This document shows positions 8,530-17,715 of a stretch of DNA of 64,000 nucleotides, one piece after another (position 1 is the first letter of the stretch; each line of letters begins with the position of its first letter). The position numbers were made by a program, and so were the translations under genes. Under the pieces are notes generated by a model. It ran no database searches. It was given only the letters and a program-made list of their open reading frames with translations, and was not told where the DNA came from. Origin of the DNA: UBA4802 sp964509195 (GTDB lineage Bacteria; Spirochaetota; UBA4802; UB4802); the NCBI GenBank assembly GCA_964509195.1, contig CAZDWJ010000003.1, positions 124,001-188,000 on the forward strand, read 5' to 3'.

Positions 8530-9582
8530 ATGGAAGATATTTACAGAGCATTGCAAAAGCGTCTTGATATGTATTCACTGGGCTTTCCTGAAACACAGTC
8601 AAAAATCGAAATAACAATTTTAAAAAAGCTTTTTTCTGAAGAAGATGCAAAACTTTTCTTAGAGCTATCGCCCATGCTTGAAACTGCTGAAAGCATAGCT
8701 TCACGCACCGGACGAGGGCTCAATGAATTATCAGCACATCTTGAAGATATGGTAAAACGTGGATTGCTATTTAAAAAGACAATAGATGGTATTGCAAAAT
8801 ACGGTGCTATACCATTCATACACGGTGTTTTTGAATTTCAGGTAAATCGATTAAGCAAAGATTTGGCCATGTTACTGGAACAATACTATGAAGAAGGCCT
8901 ATCAAAAGCAGTAGCAAAAAGTACCAATATGTTTTTGCGTCCTGTTCCCGTTAATGAATCAATTGAAACTAAAAGCACTGTTGCACCGTTTGAAGATGCG
9001 GTTGAGATTATAAAGCAGGCACCTTTGATTGCCGTTGCTGATTGTATTTGCCGTAAGGAAAAAAAGATTGTAGGCAAAGGCTGCGATAAGCCAATGGAAA
9101 CATGCCTTATGTTTGGTTCCATGGCAGAATACTATATTGAAAATAATTTGGGTAGAAAGATAACTGCTGATGAGGCGATAGCAATTGTAAAAAATGCCCA
9201 AAATCATGGCATGGTAACTCAACCAGGTACTGCCCAAAATCCTGCAGGCATGTGCAGTTGCTGCGGTGATTGCTGCGCTGTGTTATTATCAATCAAACGA
9301 TTTCCAAAACCTGCTGAGATGGTATTTTCTAATTTTTACGCCGAATCCAATGATAACTGTACTGCATGTGGTAGCTGTATTGATATGTGCCAGATGGATG
9401 CAATAGAAATCACTGATATTGCTCACGTAATTAAAGACCGATGTATTGGATGTGGATTGTGCATTATGGCCTGCCCCAATGAAGCGATTACACTCATAGC
9501 AAAAGGAGAAAAGAAAATCCCACCAAAAACAAGTGGCGAACAGATGATGGAGATGGCAAAGCAACGGGGGATTTTAAAGTAA
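8530..9582 (+). CDS. 4Fe-4S ferredoxin-type protein with helical N-terminus
   Basis: About 350 residues. The N-terminal 100 residues resemble a winged-helix region (LETAESIASRTGRGLNELSA), the middle holds two Cys clusters (DCICRKEKKIVGKGC and MCSCCGDCC), and the C-terminus is a classical two-cluster ferredoxin domain (CTACGSCIDMC...C and CIGCGLCIMAC...C). Such proteins are common in anaerobes and are thought to shuttle electrons or to act as Fe-S sensors; the partner is unknown. I chose the ATG at 8530 because AGGAGG precedes it. No transmembrane segment is visible. It stands alone, with no obvious oxidoreductase neighbour on the same strand. Confidence 0.8.
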   Translation: MEDIYRALQKRLDMYSLGFPETQSKIEITILKKLFSEEDAKLFLELSPMLETAESIASRTGRGLNELSAHLEDMVKRGLLFKKTIDGIAKYGAIPFIHGVFEFQVNRLSKDLAMLLEQYYEEGLSKAVAKSTNMFLRPVPVNESIETKSTVAPFEDAVEIIKQAPLIAVADCICRKEKKIVGKGCDKPMETCLMFGSMAEYYIENNLGRKITADEAIAIVKNAQNHGMVTQPGTAQNPAGMCSCCGDCCAVLLSIKRFPKPAEMVFSNFYAESNDNCTACGSCIDMCQMDAIEITDIAHVIKDRCIGCGLCIMACPNEAITLIAKGEKKIPPKTSGEQMMEMAKQRGILK

Positions 9583-9656
9583 TAGCAGTGGGCTAATATT
9601 TATCCATTATCTATTTTTCATTGACACACGCAAACCTTCATGGTTTATTTTAAGGC

Positions 9657-9929
9657 ATGCAATATAAAATGGTAAAATATGCATTACATACTATTGCTGT
9701 AGTAGTGATAGTATACGCCTCCATTGCCGCTGCAGTTCATCATCATATAACTCATCATCATGATTGTATTACATGTCACTTTCAGTACGATAATACAACA
9801 GATATACATCTACAAATTACTATTGGACAATTATACTCTATTGAATATATAAAAGTTAAAAATCAACAATATATATCTTTAATTACCAATTATTCAACCT
9901 CTCGCTCACCTCCTATCGTACTCACATGA
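9657..9929 (+). CDS. Small His-rich exported protein near metal uptake genes
   Basis: 90 residues with a hydrophobic signal or anchor (YALHTIAVVVIVYASIAAA) followed at once by HHHITHHHDCITCHF, a dense His/Cys metal-binding patch. Short proteins of this type occur beside zinc or nickel uptake systems and may be periplasmic metal chelators. The channel, binding-protein and permease genes that follow on the same strand support a metal role. The remainder has no known fold. Two starts are possible (9657, 9669); neither has a strong ribosome binding site. Confidence 0.5.
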   Translation: MQYKMVKYALHTIAVVVIVYASIAAAVHHHITHHHDCITCHFQYDNTTDIHLQITIGQLYSIEYIKVKNQQYISLITNYSTSRSPPIVLT

Positions 9930-10232
9930 TTCATCTATCCTTTATACCAGGCCAATTTTGATATGCGTTACAGCTGTGTGGATTTACTGGTTATTCAGTA
10001 CAACAAGAGAGTATATTAGGTAGGTATTAAACTCTGCCAATCATCGCAGTATTGTAACGTAGTATGGCCGTATATATCACTACAGCTTGAGTAATGAAAC
10101 GCATTTACAATATCCTGATAGTGAAACTATACTGGCAAGTGACATATAGAATGACACTACTATACGTTCCATTATCAAGCACGTGGTAGTATAGTAGTAC
10201 TATACAATTTTCAATAAAGGGGGAATCATAGT
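9930..10232. other. Leader region of the metal-uptake operon
   Basis: 303 bases before the outer-membrane channel gene. It contains several copies of the string TACTATAC or its complement, including the palindrome at 10189-10205 (separate entry) and a half-site at 10158-10165. No gene is seen here. Confidence 0.5.
10189..10205. promoter_or_regulatory. Palindromic operator candidate, metal-responsive
   Basis: GTATAGTA-G-TACTATAC, two perfect 8-bp arms around one base, 27 bases before the start of the outer-membrane channel gene. A further TACTATAC half-site lies at 10158-10165. Position and symmetry suit a metal-dependent repressor (Fur/Zur or DtxR/MntR type), but the sequence matches no consensus I can name with certainty. 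Confidence 0.45.
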
Positions 10233-11492
10233 ATGAAGAATATACAGGTATCTTTAGTGATAATTACACTACTACTTCTTCAAAAAACAATATTGCCTTT
10301 ATCAGCAAAGAATAGTAACACATCTGATCCTTTTTCGCAAGCTAAATTTGTACCTGATATAACGGTTATAGTTGATACAAGTTATGCATATAACTCACAG
10401 AAGGATTTTAATGAATATGAACGTCCTGGATTTATGCACCACCATGAAAAAAATGACGAACATCATGAAATTGGATACAATCAGAATAATTTTAATTTTA
10501 ACTATGTTGAGATTTCGTTTTATTCTCAAGTTGACTCCTACTTTGATCTGTTTGCTGTAATACACGCAGTAACAGAAAGTGCTGATGTTGAAGAAGCATA
10601 TTTTACCACACTACAGCTTCCTTTTGGATTAAAGATCAAAGGCGGGAAATTTTTAAGCGCAATTGGTCGTATAAACAACCAGCATGCTCATTACTGGGAT
10701 TTTAAAGATATACCGCTTGTTTATCAGGCATTCTTTGGTTCACAGCTTAATGAGATTGGTGTACAGATAAACTGGTTAGCACCACTGCCCTTTTATTTTC
10801 TCATGGGTGTAGAAATTTTAAAAGGCCAGAACGAATCAAGCTTTGGAACAAACGGATTTGAATTTGAAAGCAGTGCTCCCTATACTCCCATAGAGGATGC
10901 TGTATATCCCAATGTGTATACATCCTTTATTAAGACATCATTTGATACCGGTAAACTTACACTACTTTTAGGAGCTACAGGTGTATACGGAACAACCCGT
11001 ATTAATCATGGAATAGATACAGCAGGTGGTCATGCATTTTATGGAAACACATATATAGCAGGTGCTGACATTACACTGCGTTATGATTTCAATTCATATC
11101 AGTACATTGCACTGCAATCCGAATATATGTACAGATACAAAAATGGGAATGTTTATGAATATGATGGAACCGCTACTACAAAAGATGACTTCATTGCAAA
11201 ACAATCAGGTCTGTACTCACAGTTTATTATACAAACGGGCAAGCTGATTCGTTTAGGATTTCGCTATGATTTGTTAGCTCACAATGACATTAATATCAAC
11301 ACTGATGTAAAATCAAATTTGCCTCGTTACACAACGATGCTTGAATACAATCCAACAGAATTTTCGCGGTTAAGACTACAGTACAGCTATGACAAGAGTC
11401 TTTATAATCAAAGAGGAACTAATATGGTTAATCATCAAATTATTTTGCAATGCAATCTTTCAATTGGTGCACATGGTGCTCACAGCTTTTAA
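10233..11492 (+). CDS. Outer-membrane channel of a metal-uptake locus
   Basis: 419 residues: signal peptide of about 25 residues, then a long beta-barrel-like chain with alternating aromatic strands (FNYVEISFYSQVDSYFDLFA, LRYDFNSYQYIALQSEYMY, LRLQYSYDKSLYN). A His-rich loop near residue 68 (FMHHHEKNDEHHEIG) would bind metal. It resembles the zinc-regulated outer-membrane proteins found next to ZnuABC-type transporters. GGGGG precedes the ATG, and a palindromic operator lies just upstream. The binding-protein gene follows after 21 bases, so this is the first gene of a probable operon moving a transition metal across both membranes. Confidence 0.68.
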   Translation: MKNIQVSLVIITLLLLQKTILPLSAKNSNTSDPFSQAKFVPDITVIVDTSYAYNSQKDFNEYERPGFMHHHEKNDEHHEIGYNQNNFNFNYVEISFYSQVDSYFDLFAVIHAVTESADVEEAYFTTLQLPFGLKIKGGKFLSAIGRINNQHAHYWDFKDIPLVYQAFFGSQLNEIGVQINWLAPLPFYFLMGVEILKGQNESSFGTNGFEFESSAPYTPIEDAVYPNVYTSFIKTSFDTGKLTLLLGATGVYGTTRINHGIDTAGGHAFYGNTYIAGADITLRYDFNSYQYIALQSEYMYRYKNGNVYEYDGTATTKDDFIAKQSGLYSQFIIQTGKLIRLGFRYDLLAHNDININTDVKSNLPRYTTMLEYNPTEFSRLRLQYSYDKSLYNQRGTNMVNHQIILQCNLSIGAHGAHSF

Positions 11493-11513
11493 CATTATCA
11501 TGGAGGAAAAATT

Positions 11514-12416
11514 ATGAAAGCAAAATCTTTACTATACAGTTTTGCTGCCTTTTTAACAGTAACTATCGCCCTGACTGTAACAAATGCAGTATATGCAAAG
11601 CAATTGCGTATTGTCACCACATATAATTACATTGCCAGCATAACAACACAGATAACAGGTAACACTGCCAGTATTACTACTCTGGCATCACCACAGTTTA
11701 ATCCGCATTCTATTGTTCCAAAACCTTCNNNNNNNNNNAATGCGGATATACTTATTATAAACGGTGCACAGCTTGAAATTGGCTGGCTACCGCCATTGGT
11801 TCGTCAGGCTAATAATCCTTTAGTCCAGCCTGGAAATGCTGGATTTCTTGATCTATCACAATTTGTTGAAAAGATTCAAATCCCTACCACAGTTTCCCGT
11901 AATCAGGGAGATATACATCCAGAAGGCAATCCTCATTTTTATCTTGATCCACACAATATCCCTCTTTTAGCACAAGCAATTTACGACAGATTATGTGCAC
12001 TGGCTCCTGAAAACAAATCTATATATACTGAAAACTTCAATGCTTTCAATAATAACTGGAAGCAAAAGCTGGCCAAATGGGATACATTAATGCATAAAAT
12101 GGCTGGAACTAGCATTATTGAATATCACAAGCTTTACGATTATTTTCTTGTTCGTTACAATATGAAATTAGTGGCAACAATTGAACCATTGCCTGGAATA
12201 CCACCAACAGCAAAGCATATAGCATCGTTAGAAAAAGTTATGCCCGGTGTATTATTAATATTGCAGGATGTGTATCATCCAGATGATGCCGCAAAATATT
12301 TATCAAAGAAATATTCAAAAACAATTATTTTGTTACCCCATGATGTTGGTGCCACTAACGATGCTACTGACATCTTCACCTTATTTGATACAATTGTTGG
12401 GAGGATCTCACAATGA
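11514..12416 (+). CDS. Metal ABC transporter substrate-binding protein (ZnuA/TroA-like)
   Basis: Periplasmic protein that captures Zn or Mn and hands it to the permease. About 300 residues with a signal peptide (LLYSFAAFLTVTIALTVTNAVYA). Cluster A-1 motifs are visible: FNPHSIVPKP (first His ligand), NPHFYLDPHNI (second His), IEYHKLYDYFL (third His) and LLPHDVGATND near the end. The His-rich loop of true ZnuA is absent. The 10 Ns at 11729-11738 fall just after PKPS; the family has about six residues here, so the real gap is probably longer than 10 bases. It overlaps the permease gene by 4 bases. Confidence 0.85.
   Translation: MKAKSLLYSFAAFLTVTIALTVTNAVYAKQLRIVTTYNYIASITTQITGNTASITTLASPQFNPHSIVPKPXXXXNADILIINGAQLEIGWLPPLVRQANNPLVQPGNAGFLDLSQFVEKIQIPTTVSRNQGDIHPEGNPHFYLDPHNIPLLAQAIYDRLCALAPENKSIYTENFNAFNNNWKQKLAKWDTLMHKMAGTSIIEYHKLYDYFLVRYNMKLVATIEPLPGIPPTAKHIASLEKVMPGVLLILQDVYHPDDAAKYLSKKYSKTIILLPHDVGATNDATDIFTLFDTIVGRISQ
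11729..11738. other. Assembly gap (10 Ns)
   Basis: Ten consecutive Ns inside the binding-protein gene. The reading frame continues on both sides. The number is a typical scaffolding placeholder; the missing stretch belongs to the PKPS-...-NADI loop. Confidence 0.98.
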
Positions 12417-13162
12417 TCGATATTCTGTTCTCTACTCTTTTGTTATCGATAGTTCTTGTTGGAATTCATTCCTATTTTGGCCTTGAGGTAATAAAACGAG
12501 GGATCATATTTACCGACTTGGCAATAGGGCAGATGGCTGCATTTGGTGCAGCTATCTCCCTGCTTTTGTTTGATGGAATGTATATTTATATCATTTCGCT
12601 TTCTTTTGCTATTACTGCAGCAATAGCAATTGCCTATTCTACACATACATCATCATATCCTGAAGCTTTTATTGGCCTTCTATATGCCTTTTCACTGTCT
12701 GCAGTGTACATTGCATTAAGTAAAACATATCATGGCATGGAAGAATTCCAGCGTCTTCTTGCCAGCGATATTCTTTTTACCCCTTTACCAAGAATACTTG
12801 AAACTGCAATCATCTATTCTGGCATTGGAATTGCACTATTTGCATTAGAAAGAAAGATAAAAAATAATACCATAAAAAATATTCTTTTTTTTGTACTGTT
12901 TGCTCTGACTGTAACCAGCTCTGTTAAATTGGCAGGCGTACTTATAGTGTTTGCTCTATTACTTTCACCTTCAATGATAGCACTCTCACTCCATTCAAGA
13001 TATCCTCTTATTGTAGCGTGGATTGCAGGCACTGTTATTAACATCGTTGCAATATGTGTATCATATACACTTGACTTGCCAACTGGATATACGTTAGTAG
13101 CAATACATACATTGTGCGCAATGACTGCAAGCCTGGCAGAAAAAAAACATAACGCAATCTGA
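12413..13162 (+). CDS. Metal ABC transporter permease (ZnuB/TroC-like)
   Basis: Inner-membrane subunit that passes Zn or Mn into the cytoplasm. 249 residues with about seven or eight hydrophobic segments. It shows the ABC-3 family signature (LGIHSYFGLEVIKRGIIFTDLAIGQMAAFGA), which resembles the usual GxxxxxRRxxFxDLAxAQ pattern, and a late VLIVFALLLSPSMIA segment. Its ATG overlaps the stop of the binding-protein gene (ATGA), with GGAGG just upstream. No ATPase gene follows: the next feature is a decayed PIN fragment and then an unrelated gene on the other strand. The ATPase must be encoded elsewhere, or the locus is incomplete. Confidence 0.85.
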   Translation: MIDILFSTLLLSIVLVGIHSYFGLEVIKRGIIFTDLAIGQMAAFGAAISLLLFDGMYIYIISLSFAITAAIAIAYSTHTSSYPEAFIGLLYAFSLSAVYIALSKTYHGMEEFQRLLASDILFTPLPRILETAIIYSGIGIALFALERKIKNNTIKNILFFVLFALTVTSSVKLAGVLIVFALLLSPSMIALSLHSRYPLIVAWIAGTVINIVAICVSYTLDLPTGYTLVAIHTLCAMTASLAEKKHNAI

Positions 13163-13339
13163 TTTTGACACCAGTGGACGTCTCTTTACAAGCCAGTAGT
13201 ATTTTTTGTTATTCATATCATACAATATTTTTTAATGAATAATCCTTATAATTTTAAATTGACGTTTCTATAAAAATAACATTAAAAGAATTACATAATA
13301 TTATAAGCAAAATTTAAAAAAGATTTTCATTTTTTCACA

Positions 13340-13531
13340 ATGATAGCTATTAACGAATTAAAACTCACAATTGGCAAACAAATGATTATAAAACATAAAT
13401 TAATAACACTGGATGCAATACAATGTGCTACAGTGGTGGCAATTAAATATTCCATTAATTATTTTGTAAGTTGCGATAATAAACTGATTGTAGCAGCAAA
13501 AAAAATTAAAGTTAAAATCCCTTGTAAGTAA
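13340..13531 (+). pseudogene. PIN-domain (VapC-like) toxin remnant
   Basis: The 63-codon frame ends with LITLDAIQCATVVAIKYSIN, then YFVSCDNKLIVAAKKIKVKI. This matches the C-terminal third of PIN-domain ribonucleases of VapBC toxin-antitoxin systems (pattern: LDAI--AT----I-YFV--D--L--AA). The catalytic N-terminal acidic residues and any antitoxin partner are missing, so it should be inactive. The bases before it (13163-13339) are AT-rich and hold nothing else that I can identify. Confidence 0.5.
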
Positions 13532-13533
13532 AT

Positions 13534-16500
13534 TTACGACAGTTTCTTTGCTACATCCTGTTTTTCAATTGCATTTCGCAACAATGTTAAATACGGCACC
13601 ACGGCATCGTTTTTGAAGCTGCCTGTACCATCGTAAGTTAAACTTACCACCGGCACTCCAGTAACTTCATATATCTTCTGTGCCATAGCTTCGGTAATAA
13701 GCGATGGACAGCAAAAAGCAGGGCTTGTTTGCACAAACAGTTGAATGTCGGGACAATGCTGCAGGAGCGCAAATATCTTTATAAGATTGTCAAATGATTC
13801 ACCGGTATGATACATAGTGACGCCAAACTGCGACAATACCTTTTCAAAATTAATGCTGTATACCGGATTTGGTTCATTCAACAGTGTTTCAAAATAACTG
13901 TAGTATTTCTTTTCCATAAGTTCAACCGCTGTAAGCAATGTCTTCCCGGTAACTATCGCACTGTACTTGCCTTCCCTGAACCATTTCTTAAAATATGGAT
14001 TAGCGACCATCTTTGCGTAATAATTATACGGCGTGGTGATAACTTCGCCACCATGCTGTTCAATAAACGCAATAAGATTCTGATTCATTACATCGTTATC
14101 CCGAACATACAGATCCCCAAAAATTGCAACCTTGGGACGGTACGTTCGCTTTACCTTGATTGCAGTAAAACGTTTAACCATAGCATCAAGCGCTTTAGAC
14201 CACTCCATCTCATCTCTAAAAGCCTTTTCAAATTCCTGCATGGTCTGTTCGATAGCTCTGTCAACTGAACCTTTGATACATTCATACGGCCTGTAGTGAC
14301 AACCTACTTTGCGAAGTAAACCACTGAACATAAATGCAAAATAGCTGTAAATAGCTGCTTTGACGGAAACCTCCATAAATGAAATATTGCCTACAAATAC
14401 TTTAGTATGTTCAAATCCCTTCCCGTAACTATCGAATATACTTTTTATAAAATATGGATACATGCGGATATTGCAGGATATTTCCGAATCCGCCATCCAC
14501 AGAATGGTAGTGGAAGGATTTAGATTATGCTTTTCAACATAATCGATGTATTCATGCGCGATTATATTGAGGGGGATACACTGGCCAGTATTGGTTCGTG
14601 TGCCTTTTGCAATCAGCGCCTCGTCTTCATAAAGTATGTGTGCATCAATTCCTTCACGCTGTAAGTTTGCTTTTAAAAGGCGAGCTGCCATTATATCCCA
14701 GTTGGGTAGTAACACTGTTTTTCCATGTAATGATTCACGGGTAATTGCTGGTACAACCGAAACATTTGTATTTATAGAGCGTAAAGAAGTGTAATGATTT
14801 TTAAACGAACGTATTGCCGCCTCAATCCGTGTTTCATATCCAACTGTTGAATCGTGTTCATCAAGCTGCAAAATTAAATATGGCTTTCCTGCACTGTCCA
14901 TGATGCGCTTGAAGTATTCCATAACAAATGAATCAGGAGCACATTTAAACGACGTTAGTAACACAGGATACAGACCTTCTTTCTTAGAAATGACATGCGC
15001 AACTTCAATAATCTTTGACGCGTAGTGCCAGTGAAACGCTTTTAGCAAGTCTTCAATTTCTTTCACATCTTCCTGGCTATAGTCAATCATATCCTGATAC
15101 AGCACCGGAATACCTAAATTAACAAAAATTGAAGGGATTGATTTATTCATTGACTGTGGCAGTACGTTATATGATCTGCCAAGAAGTATCACTGCCATAC
15201 CATTATGCGATTTTGAAAACTGGTTGCCTGCCTTTAAAAGCTTTTTTTGTTTTTCCTTATGTGTAGCAAGTGCCTGCTCAAATGCAATCATAACATCAAG
15301 ATAGTTTACATCTGGCTTTAATGTTTTACATGTTTTATACAACGCCATTCTGCTTTGCAATGGCTGTATTTCATAATTTAGTACGGGCGATAGTACCTTT
15401 TTACCAGCCTCAGACATCAACGTTCCCAGAGAAGGAGCAAACTGTGTGTAATAACAGTACTGTCGACGAGAGTTTTCTGGTGCATTTTTTTCTATGTAGA
15501 TTGGTGCGAATATATACCTGCATTTATCAGCTAAGTATGCAACATGGCCGTGAAACGCAGCCATAGGTGCGCAGAATTCTGCCTGTGCCAGGCGTTTACC
15601 TAATGCTACTGGATCACTGTAGTCAGCACTTGTGGTAACACTAATACCCAAACGTGTAAAAAAATCAATCCACAGGTCAAGTTCATCAACCAAGTGCAAT
15701 GCAGCAGGTATGCCAACAGTTGCAGATTCATTTTTTGTTGTTACAGAAATAATCTTTGCTCTTTCTTTTGTAAAATCAAATATACCTTTGGTCTTATTTA
15801 TATATCGTTTATAGTGATAGTCTCTGCCACATAAAAATCCAAATGCTACAATCTCATTATTTATAGTTGCCACTTTAAGCTTACAGTGGTTGGTGCACAG
15901 ATTGCATACTTCGTTTTTAATGGGAATATCTTTCTTATACAAATCTATACCACGGAATTTTGTCTTTCCTGTAAATGTTTCCATTACTTCAAGTGCACAT
16001 CCTAACGCACCGGTTAAGTGACAATATTTTGATACAAAGATTGGTTTTTGCAATCGTTGTTCAAACGCTGCCACCAGTGCTTTGTTTTTTGCAGTTGCGC
16101 CCTGGAAACATACCACATTGCCAATTTTGGCCTCGCCTGACACTTTTGATAAATAGTTTTCTACCACAGAATGAAGCACTGTTGCTAACAGCTCATCAGT
16201 TGTATACCCCTTACTCATTAAATAGTTGATATCCCGCTCCATGAACACCGTGCAGCGGTCACTTGCAACAGGTGAACGCATACCAAGGGCCTTAACAGCA
16301 TATTCAGATAACGCACACCCCAACTTATATGCCTGCTCTTCAATAAAGCTTCCCGTTCCGGCAGCACATACATTATTCATCTGAGAGAACACTACATTGC
16401 CATTTTTTAGCATGGTAAATTTTGAATCCTGTCCACCTATCTCTATTATGGTATCAACTTCTGGTTGCAATGCACACGCTGCTTTTGCATGCGCTGAAAT

Positions 16501-17715
16501 TTCATCAAGTATTGCATCAGCACCAATGAGTGTTCCTATGAACTTTCGCCCCGAACCTGTGGTTGCAGCACCTTTAATGGTGAGTTCAATACCGTTGTGT
16601 TGTGCATAACTATCAAGCGCTTCAAATAATGACTGCACCGCTTCCAATGGTCTTCCAGCAGTGCGTGTATAAAAACCTGCTATCATATTCCCGTAACTAT
16701 CGGTTACCGCCATCTTTGTACTGGTGGAACCTATATCAATACCAATAAAGCATTCAGCGTGAGGGGTAAACTCAGTATAAATATCCACCTCTACATCATG
16801 TTTTGAATGATAAATATATGATTCAATCCCTGCAAAATCCGGGTACTGACTTATCCTGAGATCTAGAGTTTCATAATGATATTCTTTATGTTCGTGTTCA
16901 TTTTTAAATGAAAGTGTTATAGTCTCATTTGAAGCATTAGCAATAGCCCACAGCGCTGCACCTAAACTACCATACATGTGCGATAGCTCCGGAATTGCAA
17001 TTGTTGCATTGAGAATTGATTCAAGATGTTTAATAACGGCTTTATTTAATGATACGCCGCCTATAGCAGCAACAGGACTTGCAGGCTTTTTGCTTGCAAA
17101 CAGAGTGTCAGCAATGTTTCGCGCAAGGCCAAAACATAGCCCATCACATATTTCGTGAATACTGTAACCTTCCTGTTGGACATGAATAAGGTCAGTCTTT
17201 GCAAACACGGCACAGCGCGATGCTATCTTTGGTATGTCGCCACAATTTTTTAGCGCCAGCTCTGACAGCTGCTGTGAACTTTGAAGCTTTAACCTTCGCG
17301 ATTGTTGATCTAAAAAGGCACCGGTTCCCGCAGCGCAGCTGGTATTGCCACGATATTGAGAGTAATTACCGTTCTCATCAAATTCAATTACACCAAATTT
17401 TTCTCCACCAATAATGACTAGTGTACGTATATGTGGTATATATTCTCTGGCTGTATGTACATACGCTACCTGCGTATTCACAACTGTTGCTACTATCACA
17501 TTGGGTGTTGATGAAGTGACTGCAATTCCACGGACCCTGGTTATTTTTTTGTCAGCAAAATATTGCTGTAGGCATTCTTTTATTCTTCCATGATGATAGG
17601 CATAATATGTATCGATAACGTTTTTATGTTCATCCATTAAAACAATCGAAAGCGTAGTAGAACCAGCATCAATTCCTGCAAATAAATTTACCATACATTC
17701 TGATTGAGTATCCAT
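13534..17715 (-). CDS. Large acyl-CoA dehydratase activase (BcrA/BadF, two ASKHA domains, DUF2229)
   Basis: Fe-S ATPase family that injects an electron into 2-hydroxyacyl-CoA dehydratases or benzoyl-CoA reductase-like partners. About 1393 residues: first ASKHA ATPase domain from the start (FAGIDAGSTTLS, then IGGEKFGVIEF, CAAGTGAFLDQQ), second at about 325-590 (FIGIDIGSTSTKMAV, IEIGGQDSKFTML, NNVCAAGTGSFIEEQ), a Cys-bearing linker (EVCNLCTNHCKL), the DUF2229-like domain, and a C-terminal part resembling the HgdB/FldB dehydratase subunits (CCPSLITEAM). I chose the ATG at 17715 since GAGGTGG precedes it; an alternative lies 10 codons upstream. No separate dehydratase genes are adjacent. Large fused activases of this kind are found in many anaerobes with unknown substrates. 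Confidence 0.88.
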   Translation of the reverse strand: MDTQSECMVNLFAGIDAGSTTLSIVLMDEHKNVIDTYYAYHHGRIKECLQQYFADKKITRVRGIAVTSSTPNVIVATVVNTQVAYVHTAREYIPHIRTLVIIGGEKFGVIEFDENGNYSQYRGNTSCAAGTGAFLDQQSRRLKLQSSQQLSELALKNCGDIPKIASRCAVFAKTDLIHVQQEGYSIHEICDGLCFGLARNIADTLFASKKPASPVAAIGGVSLNKAVIKHLESILNATIAIPELSHMYGSLGAALWAIANASNETITLSFKNEHEHKEYHYETLDLRISQYPDFAGIESYIYHSKHDVEVDIYTEFTPHAECFIGIDIGSTSTKMAVTDSYGNMIAGFYTRTAGRPLEAVQSLFEALDSYAQHNGIELTIKGAATTGSGRKFIGTLIGADAILDEISAHAKAACALQPEVDTIIEIGGQDSKFTMLKNGNVVFSQMNNVCAAGTGSFIEEQAYKLGCALSEYAVKALGMRSPVASDRCTVFMERDINYLMSKGYTTDELLATVLHSVVENYLSKVSGEAKIGNVVCFQGATAKNKALVAAFEQRLQKPIFVSKYCHLTGALGCALEVMETFTGKTKFRGIDLYKKDIPIKNEVCNLCTNHCKLKVATINNEIVAFGFLCGRDYHYKRYINKTKGIFDFTKERAKIISVTTKNESATVGIPAALHLVDELDLWIDFFTRLGISVTTSADYSDPVALGKRLAQAEFCAPMAAFHGHVAYLADKCRYIFAPIYIEKNAPENSRRQYCYYTQFAPSLGTLMSEAGKKVLSPVLNYEIQPLQSRMALYKTCKTLKPDVNYLDVMIAFEQALATHKEKQKKLLKAGNQFSKSHNGMAVILLGRSYNVLPQSMNKSIPSIFVNLGIPVLYQDMIDYSQEDVKEIEDLLKAFHWHYASKIIEVAHVISKKEGLYPVLLTSFKCAPDSFVMEYFKRIMDSAGKPYLILQLDEHDSTVGYETRIEAAIRSFKNHYTSLRSINTNVSVVPAITRESLHGKTVLLPNWDIMAARLLKANLQREGIDAHILYEDEALIAKGTRTNTGQCIPLNIIAHEYIDYVEKHNLNPSTTILWMADSEISCNIRMYPYFIKSIFDSYGKGFEHTKVFVGNISFMEVSVKAAIYSYFAFMFSGLLRKVGCHYRPYECIKGSVDRAIEQTMQEFEKAFRDEMEWSKALDAMVKRFTAIKVKRTYRPKVAIFGDLYVRDNDVMNQNLIAFIEQHGGEVITTPYNYYAKMVANPYFKKWFREGKYSAIVTGKTLLTAVELMEKKYYSYFETLLNEPNPVYSINFEKVLSQFGVTMYHTGESFDNLIKIFALLQHCPDIQLFVQTSPAFCCPSLITEAMAQKIYEVTGVPVVSLTYDGTGSFKNDAVVPYLTLLRNAIEKQDVAKKLS

